A DNA stretch of 46,566 nucleotides, from contig JAYUQP010000012.1 in NCBI GenBank assembly GCA_043757265.1, positions 1 to 46,566 of the forward strand, in the 5' to 3' direction. Under the pieces are notes generated by a model that was not told the origin of the DNA, did no database searches, and saw only the letters and a list, made by a program, of their open reading frames with translations. The translations under genes and the position numbers were made by a program. The stretch is from JANPLN01 sp043757265. GTDB taxonomy: Bacteria; Bdellovibrionota; Bdellovibrionia; Bdellovibrionales; JAGQZY01. Below, one piece after another: positions 1-8,642 of this stretch; the first letter of the stretch is position 1, and each line of letters opens with the position of its first letter.

Positions 1-684
1 AAGCAAAATGGCACTAAGCCATTCGGATTAGATGATGCTACGGCATCACTTTTTCCCTACAGCTTTGAATCAAATGATACTGGAAAGGTACCGAAGGGGT
101 GGCAGATACTGCCGACCAACGAGATCTTTGAGATCAATCCCAAGTATTCCTTAATCAAAGGCTCTGACTATAGCTACACAGAGATGGCTGACCTTCCAAC
201 GGGATCTATGTGCGTATCTGATTCTAGAATTCGAAAATTCACTTCCGGAAGTCGCTTCACATTGGGTGATACGTTGATTGCGAGAATTACGCCTTGCCTT
301 GAAAATGGCAAAACGGCGTTCGTCGATTACCTTAATGAAGGTGAAATCGGATGGGGCTCAACTGAATTCATAGTTATGAGATCGCGCTCGCCATACCCAC
401 TCGAAGCGTCTTACCTCCTAGCAAGAGAAGAAGCCTTTCGCACACACCTTATTACCAATATGACTGGTTCATCAGGGCGACAGCGTGTTCCTGAAAGTTG
501 TTTTTCAAAATTCTATATAGCCAAGCCGACTGCAGAGGTTGGCATAGCTTTTCGTCGCATAGTTGAGCCAATCTTCCAAATGATAAGAGCAAACACGCTA
601 GAATCCATCACATTAGCCTCTACTAGAGATCTACTTCTACCGCGTCTCCTCTCAGGTGAATTACTCATTAAGGATGCAAAATGA
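1..684 (+). CDS. hsdS: Type I restriction-modification specificity subunit HsdS (partial, 5' end outside window)
   Basis: This is the DNA-recognition subunit of a type I restriction enzyme; it binds the methylase and nuclease subunits and chooses the target sequence. The frame is open from base 1, so the 227 residues seen are the C-terminal half only. A PKGWQ motif at about residues 31-35 marks the start of the second target-recognition domain. The C-terminal conserved helix ends with STRDLLLPRLLSGEL at about residues 206-220, typical of HsdS. The stop overlaps the hsdR start (ATGA), so the two are translationally coupled. The methylase hsdM must lie to the left of the window if present. Confidence 0.9.
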   Translation, partial: KQNGTKPFGLDDATASLFPYSFESNDTGKVPKGWQILPTNEIFEINPKYSLIKGSDYSYTEMADLPTGSMCVSDSRIRKFTSGSRFTLGDTLIARITPCLENGKTAFVDYLNEGEIGWGSTEFIVMRSRSPYPLEASYLLAREEAFRTHLITNMTGSSGRQRVPESCFSKFYIAKPTAEVGIAFRRIVEPIFQMIRANTLESITLASTRDLLLPRLLSGELLIKDAK

Positions 685-3600
685 ACTCAGAGGACTTAAA
701 TGAAAATACTGTAGAGCAAGCCGCGCTGACTTGGTTCGAGGAACTTGGGTTCACAAAACTTCACGGGCCTAATATATCCGAGGATGGCTCAAACCCAGAA
801 CGTATCGGATATGGTGAAGTTGTACTCCGTGGGCGTCTTGAATCCGCGATTAAAAGATTTAATCCTTCGCTTCCGCCAGAAGCACTTGACGAAGCCATTC
901 GAAAAATTCTTTATCCATGCCATCCAAGTCCAATACTAAATAACCGCTCGTTCCACTTAATGCTCGTAAATGGTGTTGAGGTTGAGTACCGAAAGAAGGA
1001 TGGCACACAGGGTTCTGAACCTGTGAGACTTGTGGATTTCAGCAATGCTATTAACAATGACTTCGTAGCCTGCAATCAGTTCACAATAGTTGAGGGGAAT
1101 ACTAATCGTAGACCTGACATCATCATCTTCGTTAATGGCTTACCAATCGCAGTGCTTGAACTAAAGAGTATCACCAAAAACACAAGTGTAATGCTAGAGG
1201 CGTTTAACCAGCTACAGACCTATAAGAAACAAATCCCGAATCTCTTTGTTTATAATGAAGTTCTTGTGGTTTCTGACGGCCATCAAGCTGCGATTGGTTC
1301 ACTCACAGCGGATCGAGAACGATTCATGCCTTGGAAAACCATTGATGGTGATGGGCTGGCACAAAACACACAGCTCGGACTTGAAGTTCTAATCAAGGGT
1401 GTTTTTCAAAAAGACAGGCTTCTGAGTTTCCTTCGACACTTCATAATTTTTGAAGAAGACAAAAGCGGTGCCCTTAGTAAAAAACTGGCTGGGTATCATC
1501 AATTCCACGCTGTTCAAAAAGCCGTAATAGAAACTATAAAGGCGTCCCAACCCAACGGTAACCGCAAAGTTGGCGTCGTATGGCATACTCAGGGTTCTGG
1601 AAAGAGTCTAACCATGACGTTCTTCGCTGGGTCGTTAGCAACACATCCTGGGATGCAGAATCCTACTCTTGTAATACTAACTGATCGTAATGATTTGGAT
1701 GAGCAGCTCTTTAGTCAGTTTGCTAAAAGCAAAGATCTTTTGCGGCAAACACCTTATCAGGCCGCAGACCGCGAAAGTTTGAAAAAACTGTTGAGCGTAG
1801 GCTCTGGTGGCATCATCTTCACAACGATTCAAAAATTTCTTCCTGAAGAAAAAGGCGAAAAGTTCCCACTTCTTTCTGATCGGAAGAACATTGTTGTCAT
1901 CGCGGATGAGGCCCATCGAAGTCAGTATGGGTTTAAGGCTAAGGTTGATACGAAATCAGGCAACATCAACGTCGGGTTTGCACAACATCTAAGAGATGCT
2001 TTGCCGAACGCTTCATTCATCGGTTTTACGGGTACACCTGTTGAACTAACTGACAAGAGCACGCGAGCAGTGTTCGGCGACTACATTGATATTTACGACA
2101 TTCAACAAGCAGTGGAAGATAAAGCCACTGTACCGATTTACTACGAGAGTCGTCTCGCTAAATTGACCTTGAAACATGATGCGCTTCCAAACCTTGATCC
2201 AGAATTTGATGAAGTTACTGAAGGTGAGGAAGAAAGCGCGAAAGAAAAACTGAAATCTAGGTGGGCGCAGCTCGAAGCACTCGTGGGATCTGAGACACGA
2301 GTAAAAGAGATCGCACGCGATATTGTAAATCACTTCGAAACACGACAGGAGTCACTCGACGGTGGTAAGGGCATGATCGTTTGTATGTCCCGCAGGATCT
2401 GTGTCGCTTTGTATGAGGAGCTAACGAGGTTACGACCAAAATGGCATAGCGAAGATGACACCAAAGGTTCCGTAAAAGTAATCATGACCGGCTCAGCATC
2501 GGATCAACCAGAATTTCAGTCGCACATCCGGAATAAATCCCGACTCAATGAACTCGCAGCTCGATTTCGCAAGCCCGAAGATCCTTTTCAACTCGTCATT
2601 GTGCGGGACATGTGGCTGACCGGATTCGATGCCCCATGCATGCATACCCTTTATGTAGATAAACCAATGAAGGGCCACGGCCTCATGCAGGCCATTGCTC
2701 GTGTCAACCGCGTCTTTAAAAATAAAGCTGGTGGATTGGTAGTCGATTATCTAGGGATTGCAGATCAACTGAAAAGCGCCCTAGCTAACTACACTGCCAA
2801 CAACGGGCGCGGCGACCTTTACATCGATCAAGAACAAGCTGTTGAGGTGATGGAGGAAAAATTTGAAATTGTCAGTCAGATGTTCCATGGCTTTGATTGG
2901 ACAGTTTGGAAGACTGGTACACCACCTCAACGTCTGGCGCTCCTGCCGAATGCACAGGAACATATCCTTAAGCAAAAAGACGGCAAGCAACGCTTCGTAA
3001 AAGCCGTGACTGAATTGTCTAAGGCTTATTCGTTGGCGGCATCGCACGATCATGCTGCTGCTATTCGCAATGACGTAGCTTTCTTCACAGTAATTCGCAC
3101 AGTTTTAACACGACCAACAGGCATGACTGGAAAAACTATCGAAGATATGGAATTCGCCTTGAGGCAACTTGTTTCAAAAGCGGTTTCCTCTGATGGTGTT
3201 ATGGATGTATTCGCTGCTGCAGGACTTAAAAAGCCTGAGATTTCGATTTTATCAGAGGAATTTCTGACAGAGATCAGAGATATGCCGCAAAAGAATTTGG
3301 CTGTCGAACTTCTTGCGCGATTACTTAACGACGAAATCAAGAGCAGGACTAAAAGTAACTTAGTACAAGCGCGATCATTCGCTGAGATGCTCGAAAACTC
3401 TTTGAAGAAGTATCAAAACCGCGCTATTGAAACTGCGCAAATCATTGAAGAACTAATCCGAATGGCGAAGGACTTCAACGAGTCGATGAGGCGCGGTGAA
3501 AACCTTGGGCTGACCTCCGACGAAACTGCATTCTATGACGCTCTAGAAGTTAACGACAGCGCCGTTAAGGGCCTCGGCGAGCCGATCCTCAAGCAAATTG

Positions 3601-3797
3601 CTCAAGATCTTGTGAAAGAAATCAAGGCGAGCATCAAGATCGACTGGACCGTAAAGGAAAGTGTGCGTGCAGAAATGCGAGTAAGAATTAAACGTCTGCT
3701 TCGCAAACACGGCTACCCACCAGACAAACAAGAAAAAGCCACACAGACAGTTCTTCAACAAGCAGAACTGCTCTGTAGGGATTGGGTTGTGGCGTAG
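681..3797 (+). CDS. hsdR: Type I restriction endonuclease subunit HsdR
   Basis: This is the motor and nuclease subunit of the type I enzyme, which translocates and cuts unmethylated DNA. At 1038 residues it has the full family length. An N-terminal PD-(D/E)xK nuclease is visible around residues 144-163 (RPDIII...AVLELKS). The SF2 helicase motor follows, with Walker A QGSGKS near residue 305, DEAH near 408, TGTP near 450 and an ARVNRVF motif VI in the second RecA lobe. The C-terminal helical domain assembles with HsdM/HsdS. It starts inside the hsdS stop. The next gene begins 5 nt after its stop, so transcription probably continues into the CBASS genes. Confidence 0.96.
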   Translation: MNSEDLNENTVEQAALTWFEELGFTKLHGPNISEDGSNPERIGYGEVVLRGRLESAIKRFNPSLPPEALDEAIRKILYPCHPSPILNNRSFHLMLVNGVEVEYRKKDGTQGSEPVRLVDFSNAINNDFVACNQFTIVEGNTNRRPDIIIFVNGLPIAVLELKSITKNTSVMLEAFNQLQTYKKQIPNLFVYNEVLVVSDGHQAAIGSLTADRERFMPWKTIDGDGLAQNTQLGLEVLIKGVFQKDRLLSFLRHFIIFEEDKSGALSKKLAGYHQFHAVQKAVIETIKASQPNGNRKVGVVWHTQGSGKSLTMTFFAGSLATHPGMQNPTLVILTDRNDLDEQLFSQFAKSKDLLRQTPYQAADRESLKKLLSVGSGGIIFTTIQKFLPEEKGEKFPLLSDRKNIVVIADEAHRSQYGFKAKVDTKSGNINVGFAQHLRDALPNASFIGFTGTPVELTDKSTRAVFGDYIDIYDIQQAVEDKATVPIYYESRLAKLTLKHDALPNLDPEFDEVTEGEEESAKEKLKSRWAQLEALVGSETRVKEIARDIVNHFETRQESLDGGKGMIVCMSRRICVALYEELTRLRPKWHSEDDTKGSVKVIMTGSASDQPEFQSHIRNKSRLNELAARFRKPEDPFQLVIVRDMWLTGFDAPCMHTLYVDKPMKGHGLMQAIARVNRVFKNKAGGLVVDYLGIADQLKSALANYTANNGRGDLYIDQEQAVEVMEEKFEIVSQMFHGFDWTVWKTGTPPQRLALLPNAQEHILKQKDGKQRFVKAVTELSKAYSLAASHDHAAAIRNDVAFFTVIRTVLTRPTGMTGKTIEDMEFALRQLVSKAVSSDGVMDVFAAAGLKKPEISILSEEFLTEIRDMPQKNLAVELLARLLNDEIKSRTKSNLVQARSFAEMLENSLKKYQNRAIETAQIIEELIRMAKDFNESMRRGENLGLTSDETAFYDALEVNDSAVKGLGEPILKQIAQDLVKEIKASIKIDWTVKESVRAEMRVRIKRLLRKHGYPPDKQEKATQTVLQQAELLCRDWVVA

Positions 3798-3802
3798 GAA
3801 TT

Positions 3803-4924
3803 ATGGCGAAGACGAAAAATTCTTGGCGAAACATTCCCGATAAAGACCGAGTGATCCTATGGGGTCGCGCTGCCGCACGATGCAGTTTTCCTGGCTGCAG
3901 AATCGTATTGATCGAGCCAGCATCGAGCCTTGATGCTGAAGCTACATTTGGGCAAGCAGCTCACATTGTTGCGCACAGTAGTGGTGGACCGCGATTCGAC
4001 GGAACTTTTCCTACTGACAAACTAGATAAGTATGAAAATCTGCTTTTACTCTGCGGCAACCATCACACTATTGTGGATCGACAACCAAATACTTATTCGG
4101 TTGATGATTTGCGAAGTTGGAAAGCAGAGCACGAGGCTTGGATTTTAGCCAAGACAGATCCGCGGCCTTCACATATTCCGTGGCGTGTGGTTCTTCACGA
4201 GAATCAACCTTCGATCGATCTATCTGAAGCGCAGACCGCACTCGAGCCTGATTTTTCAGTAGCGAATCCTACGCATATAAATTTGCATGGTGAAAAGGAT
4301 TGGGAAACAGCTGCGAGTAAGCAAGCTACAGAACTTGAAACCCTACTTCACTCGACTCCACCCGCCGAAAGAAGATTTGCTATCTTTTCGTTAGCACCGA
4401 TTTCTTTAGCAATACACTTGGGGTTTCTGCTTAGCGACCGGTGCAGAGTTGCTTTATTCCAGTTTCACCGTGATCGCGGTACTTGGAAATGGCCAGAAAA
4501 TATCCAATCAACTCAAAGTCTGATGGATCCAATCTGGTCGGAGCAAAAAACCAAGTCGCAAGGTGCAGTTGTAATTCGCGTTTCGTTAAGTGCGCACGTT
4601 TCCGACGAGCAGGTGCAAACTTTCGTCGCCGATTGTATCGCTGACGTTCACCTGAAAGTTACGAACCCCAATGTCCACTGGCTAATGTCCCTGGAGCAGC
4701 TCGATGGGTTGAACGAAAAATTTCGATTAATCTTGTCCGACATAAACAACCGCTTCGGTGGTCGATGCACTGAAATCCATTTATTTTATGCTGGCCCAAC
4801 TGCTGGCGCGATTAACCTTGGCAGAGCAATAAATCCAAGAATGAATCCTCCAGTCCACCTGTACGAGTACGACCGATCTTCTCAGTCACCCTACACGGCC
4901 ACTCTAACTCTAGGAGGTCGCTGA
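3803..4924 (+). CDS. cap5: HNH endonuclease-SAVED effector of CBASS (Cap5-like)
   Basis: This is a predicted effector nuclease switched on by a cyclic oligonucleotide. In characterised Cap5 proteins the SAVED domain binds the second messenger and the HNH domain then degrades DNA. The N-terminal HNH region (residues about 25-115) shows AAHIVAHSSGG with H54 and H58, and ENLLLLCGNHH ending at H88. The SAVED domain fills roughly 150-373 and carries the family signature around residues 335-360 (AGPTAGAINLG, then INPRMNPPVHLYEY). The ATG at 3803 is chosen because an AGGA lies just upstream; an in-frame TTG at 3782 would overlap hsdR. The strong RBS of the cyclase gene sits at its 3' end. Function is inferred from family knowledge. 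Confidence 0.9.
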   Translation: MAKTKNSWRNIPDKDRVILWGRAAARCSFPGCRIVLIEPASSLDAEATFGQAAHIVAHSSGGPRFDGTFPTDKLDKYENLLLLCGNHHTIVDRQPNTYSVDDLRSWKAEHEAWILAKTDPRPSHIPWRVVLHENQPSIDLSEAQTALEPDFSVANPTHINLHGEKDWETAASKQATELETLLHSTPPAERRFAIFSLAPISLAIHLGFLLSDRCRVALFQFHRDRGTWKWPENIQSTQSLMDPIWSEQKTKSQGAVVIRVSLSAHVSDEQVQTFVADCIADVHLKVTNPNVHWLMSLEQLDGLNEKFRLILSDINNRFGGRCTEIHLFYAGPTAGAINLGRAINPRMNPPVHLYEYDRSSQSPYTATLTLGGR

Positions 4925-4926
4925 GT

Positions 4927-5679
4927 ATGGGCTATTTAGATAACGTGATAAGTGCCAACGCGCTTTCGGAGTCACAAGTGCAACAACTTAGAAATCTACG
5001 TGATGAGATTCAAGCCGCCTTGAGCGGAGGTTGGCGAACTGGTGATCCACGATTCTATTACGGCGGCTCATTTGCCAAGAAAACCATGGTGAAGTGTTCG
5101 TATGACCTTGACCTTGTTCTCTACTACCCAGCAGATGCAAACTATTCCATTCAGATTCTTTATGAGTCGGTCGAATCCCGACTAAAAGACAAAGGCTACA
5201 AAACACAAAGGCGAAATGTTGCTATACGCCTTCCATATGAAAATGGACTTCACGTTGATGTCGTTACTGGTCGCGCTGTTGATGACACTTATGTGTACGC
5301 GAATTTATGGGCGAGCGAATTAGCAAAGAACAAACAAACTAGTATTAAAAAACATATCGATCTCGTTCGTAAGAACGGCGGTTTCCAAGATGTGGTAAAA
5401 CTGCTGAAGGTTTGGAAGACTAATCATAATCTGAGCCTTCCGACTTTTGCTCTCGAACTTGCTGCAGACAAGGCGCTAGCTGGCAACACAGGGGATTTGG
5501 AAAATCGCTTCTGGACTGTATTGCTCTACTTACGTGATTCGTTTGCAAACGCAAGACTGGTTGATCCCGCAAACTCTGCGAATGTAGTTTCCGATGAACT
5601 TCAGTACTCTATCAAAGCTGCCGTTCAAACCGCAGCGACGATTTCGTGCTCCAAAAAGAACTGGCACGAAGTCATCTAA
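4927..5679 (+). CDS. cdn: CD-NTase (CBASS cyclic-oligonucleotide synthase)
   Basis: This is a nucleotidyltransferase of the polymerase-beta fold that would make a cyclic di- or trinucleotide after phage sensing. At 250 residues it is a compact member. The catalytic core is visible: GGSF at residues 46-49, then a DLD pair (D60, D62) in the context SYDLDLVLYY, and the third acidic residue D111 in HVDVVTG. It begins 2 nt after the effector stop, behind an AGGAGG sequence, so the two are co-expressed. No E1/E2 (Cap2) or JAB (Cap3) gene follows, which fits a type I CBASS layout. The clade and the product cannot be assigned by eye. Confidence 0.88.
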   Translation: MGYLDNVISANALSESQVQQLRNLRDEIQAALSGGWRTGDPRFYYGGSFAKKTMVKCSYDLDLVLYYPADANYSIQILYESVESRLKDKGYKTQRRNVAIRLPYENGLHVDVVTGRAVDDTYVYANLWASELAKNKQTSIKKHIDLVRKNGGFQDVVKLLKVWKTNHNLSLPTFALELAADKALAGNTGDLENRFWTVLLYLRDSFANARLVDPANSANVVSDELQYSIKAAVQTAATISCSKKNWHEVI

Positions 5680-5863
5680 AGAATCACTACAAAATTCACG
5701 CGTGAATACTTCGATCACTACAGAACGACTGCATATCCCGTTATAAGCCGTGATATTGCGTGATAAAGACGTGAAACTGAAAAACGCTCGCTACATGTTA
5801 AATAATTGAATTCGTTCAGAAAACTTTGAAGGTACGCCCCCGTAGGGGCCCCAAGAACTTAAA
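5680..5863. other. Junction between CBASS genes and tmRNA 3' end
   Basis: No gene is visible here. The stretch is AT-rich and contains a perfect 14-bp palindrome at 5694-5707 (ATTCACG/CGTGAAT) and a short GCCCC/GGGGC stem near 5836-5849 just beyond the tmRNA 3' end, which could help terminate tmRNA. No integrase or clear direct repeat of the tmRNA end is seen. Confidence 0.4.
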
Positions 5864-6213
5864 TGGTGGAGGCGCCGGGAGTTGAACCCGGGTCCGTAAG
5901 TGATTCACATTAAGGCGCTTCATACTTAGTCGGTGTTCAATGACGGTTGCAAATTTCCATCGACAAACTTTTGCAACCCTTGCCCCGAAATTTTTAAACT
6001 CTTGAGCTCGCAACAACACTCAAGAGTCGAGCTAGCTTTGAGTTATACTTCGCACATCGCCGCTAGCAGGCTACGTGGTCAGCAACAGCTTTTAATTAAG
6101 CTGCAAAAGCGAATTGATCGCCAAATAACAAATGCACGTTTTTAACGAGGTCCTCATGCGTCCCCGGTATGCTCCTTAAGCTGCACAACCAACGTCGAAG
6201 CCAGTACGCCCCC
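5864..6213 (-). ncRNA. ssrA: tmRNA (transfer-messenger RNA)
   Basis: This 350-nt RNA rescues stalled ribosomes and tags the nascent protein. Read on the - strand, the 5' end GGGGGCG (6213-6207) pairs with CGCCTCC near the 3' end, giving the G3-U70 alanine identity pair, and the CCA is encoded at 5866-5864. The T-arm GGTTCAACTCC and the 5' motif ACTGGCTTCGACGTTGG are diagnostic. The tag reading frame ends at a TAA at 6098-6096 and its last residues read GDQFAFAA. The resume codon is not certain; GGC at 6122-6120 is a candidate. A TATCAT at 6225-6220 could be the -10 element. The 3' end faces the defence genes. Confidence 0.95.
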
Positions 6214-6398
6214 ACAGTTATGATAAACTTACTTGCAACTTAACATAGTCCGCGAGCGATGGCTAGCTGTAAGCCCCCAGAACAAACTTGGAAAGGTTTC
6301 AGTTGTAATTGAGAGCTGGCGGCGCAGCGAGCAAACGAGTTCCTACAGAGCTCGAATGAGTCAGCGAGTTCTGGAGGAACTCGCTGAACTAGCGTGCT
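6214..6398. other. Intergenic region with tmRNA promoter and stem-loop
   Basis: This stretch holds the tmRNA promoter side and the 3' side of the SDR gene. No gene is seen. The notable element is the 11-bp stem-loop listed separately. Confidence 0.4.
6361..6387 (-). terminator. Perfect 11-bp stem-loop downstream of the SDR gene
   Basis: TCAGCGAGTTC (6361-6371) and GAACTCGCTGA (6377-6387) are perfect inverted repeats around a 5-nt loop. The element lies 12-38 nt past the SDR stop and could end that transcript. There is no U-tract, so intrinsic termination is uncertain; an mRNA 3' stabiliser is the alternative. Confidence 0.35.
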
Positions 6399-7172
6399 CT
6401 ACTGACGTTTGAGTACTTTTTTAGCTATTTTGCGCACAACAAAGCGTGGGGCGAGGCGGTTGGTCTGCGCAAGCAGCCAATTTGCAATCCCATGTACAGC
6501 CACCACGTCTTTATCCTTGATGGCCTGCCAGGTAAATTCGGCAACGTCCTTCGAAGTTGGAACTGATTTGCCCTTAAACAAGTCTGATTTTTCAAGATTT
6601 GCTGCTACCGAAAATCCCGACTCTGTGGGGCCAGGGCAGATAGCTGTAACAAACACGTTGGTGTCTGAAAGCTCTTCGCTGAGGGCTTCAGAAAAACTTA
6701 AGACGTAAGCTTTTGTGGCAAAATACACTGCCATTCGCGGACCGGGCTGAAATGCCGCAGTGGAGGCGATGTTGATAATGTGGCCTGATTTTTTATGCAC
6801 CATATTTGCTAAGTACAAATGCGAAAGCTCGGTAAGTGTTGTGATATTGAGGTGGATCATGTCTGACTGGCGTTGGCGATCGATTTGCCAAAATTCACCA
6901 AACTCGCCGAACCCTGCGTTGTTCACCAAATAATCGACCGATATGCCAAGAGCCTGCGTTTTTTTAAAAAGCTCAGCCGCCGAACCTGGCACCGAAAGAT
7001 CAATGGAGATAACATCGATGCGGCGGTTGAAGGTTGCGAGTTGCTTTTTGAGATCTTCCAATTTGTCGAGGCTTCGCGCCACGAGGACAAGATCTAAGTT
7101 TTCCTGCGCCAAGACTTTTGCGAGTTCAAATCCAATTCCACTAGAAGCGCCGGTAATAAGTGCTGTCGACAT
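6399..7172 (-). CDS. Short-chain dehydrogenase/reductase (SDR)
   Basis: This is an NAD(P)-dependent oxidoreductase of the classical SDR family, probably cytosolic; the substrate is unknown. All key motifs are present in 257 residues: the TGASSGIG cofactor loop at 7-14, NNAG at 84-87, the catalytic serine S137 and the YxxxK pair Y150/K154, and a PGPTES segment after the active site. The length is standard. The gene is alone on its strand between tmRNA and an MBL-fold gene, so context gives no substrate hint. Confidence 0.92.
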   Translation of the reverse strand: MSTALITGASSGIGFELAKVLAQENLDLVLVARSLDKLEDLKKQLATFNRRIDVISIDLSVPGSAAELFKKTQALGISVDYLVNNAGFGEFGEFWQIDRQRQSDMIHLNITTLTELSHLYLANMVHKKSGHIINIASTAAFQPGPRMAVYFATKAYVLSFSEALSEELSDTNVFVTAICPGPTESGFSVAANLEKSDLFKGKSVPTSKDVAEFTWQAIKDKDVVAVHGIANWLLAQTNRLAPRFVVRKIAKKVLKRQ

Positions 7173-7219
7173 GCGAACACCCTAACAGCGCCTCATTAAC
7201 CACTCAAGACACGTTATGT

Positions 7220-8623
7220 TTAAGAATTTAGGAGACGTCTTAGTTGCGCCCTTTGATAGCTGAGGGCATCGCAATTGTACAGGCAACGAAGGAGGGGATC
7301 TTCGAGCGGGTTTACGTCTTGTAATTCCGTCTCAACTTTAGCGCTCAAAATATCAGCGGCGTCACTGTTATTAACGCGAAGATAAATGGAGCTCAAGCTT
7401 TCGCCATTTTCTAGGGCCGAATAGAGCTTGTGCGCTGATATCTCGGTGGTCCAGGCGAGATCGTCGATCGTATCAGTCGTTGGGATCATGTCTTCATCGC
7501 ACAGAGAATAAAAAAATGATTCTGCGTTTTCCAGATGATCAAAAACCGATAAACGCCACGCACGGCGCTTTTGAAAATAAATATCTGCTGGTGGTCCAAT
7601 CTGCCTATATCGTTTTATCATCTCGGTACGGCAGAACTCGTTCACACGTTCCTTTTCTGCTGGCGTTAAAGGGGGAAGCTTCATAGCGATCGAAGCGGTG
7701 CTCGGGATTTCAACAGTTGGTTGAAACGTATAGTCCACATCCTGCCGGCCAATTGGATGTATCCACGGTAATGGTTCAGCCTTCCGAAAACGTTTTTGCT
7801 CCCAAACCATCGAACATCCAGGGTTCAGCCGCAAAACTTCGGTTGTTGGTAAAATCATGTTAATGAAGCTTTCAAACTCTGCGTACGAGAAACTAAAAAA
7901 ATGACTGCGGTACCACGACCATTCTTCGTGAATAAACTGACAAGAACTCGGTACGATCGCTAGTGGCGAAAGACGTTGTAATTGCTTTGTCCACTCAGAC
8001 GGCCAAGAGTCTTTTAGACTTTCTGGAGTATTTACCAAAGTTATAAGCGAGCGCGTGGGCGAAAGCACTTCGCTTTCACGCATAACTTGAAACGGCCACA
8101 AAACAAGATCCCACGGGCTACCTATTATAAGCTGCTCTAACGTATCAATATCAATCTGCGCATCCACGACATTGAGAATTTTGCAGTCAAAAGCTGTGAT
8201 TTCGAAAAGTGTGTCGGTGCTATCATCAAGTGCACGGCGAGGAGTGATTCGAAAAGGTCCAATCTGCTCTGCGCAATCCACATGCAGTGCTCGCACGTCT
8301 ACAAACCCCAGCTGCCGTAGCATACCAAACAGCTCTTCATGAATGCAGTAGACGTACACCGAAGTATCTCGAGGAAGGTGTTGGAGACTCTCCAAAGAGC
8401 AATGATCGTCATGGTAATGCGAAATAAAAATAGCCGAAAGCGAAAGCTTTTGAATAGCCTGCAAATCAAATTTCACCGGCGGGTAGGCGTAACAGTTAAA
8501 ACTGAACGGATTTTCGAAAATTGGATCAAACAAAATCTGCGTTGTAATTCCCTCGTCTACACCTTCAAACAAGTAGCCAGCATGAAGCACACGCGAAATT
8601 CGAAGGCTGCTTTGCAAATCCAC
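7220..8623 (-). CDS. Metallo-beta-lactamase-fold protein
   Basis: This is a predicted metal-dependent hydrolase of the MBL superfamily. The zinc-binding signature SHYHDDH (H69, H71, D73, H74) is clear after an N-terminal beta-rich region. The second half (about residues 300-467) is not part of the MBL core; it is mostly helical and has no motif I recognise. No signal peptide is seen. It lies 19 nt beyond the stop of the ABC-F gene on the same strand, so the two may share a transcript. Substrate unknown. Confidence 0.75.
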   Translation of the reverse strand: MDLQSSLRISRVLHAGYLFEGVDEGITTQILFDPIFENPFSFNCYAYPPVKFDLQAIQKLSLSAIFISHYHDDHCSLESLQHLPRDTSVYVYCIHEELFGMLRQLGFVDVRALHVDCAEQIGPFRITPRRALDDSTDTLFEITAFDCKILNVVDAQIDIDTLEQLIIGSPWDLVLWPFQVMRESEVLSPTRSLITLVNTPESLKDSWPSEWTKQLQRLSPLAIVPSSCQFIHEEWSWYRSHFFSFSYAEFESFINMILPTTEVLRLNPGCSMVWEQKRFRKAEPLPWIHPIGRQDVDYTFQPTVEIPSTASIAMKLPPLTPAEKERVNEFCRTEMIKRYRQIGPPADIYFQKRRAWRLSVFDHLENAESFFYSLCDEDMIPTTDTIDDLAWTTEISAHKLYSALENGESLSSIYLRVNNSDAADILSAKVETELQDVNPLEDPLLRCLYNCDALSYQRAQLRRLLNS

Positions 8624-8642
8624 GCACGGGTCCTATTGAGTT

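Noticed and set aside
5694..5707. Palindrome ATTCACGCGTGAAT as an attachment core or operator
   Set aside because: A single 14-bp palindrome without a second copy or a regulator is too little to assign a role.
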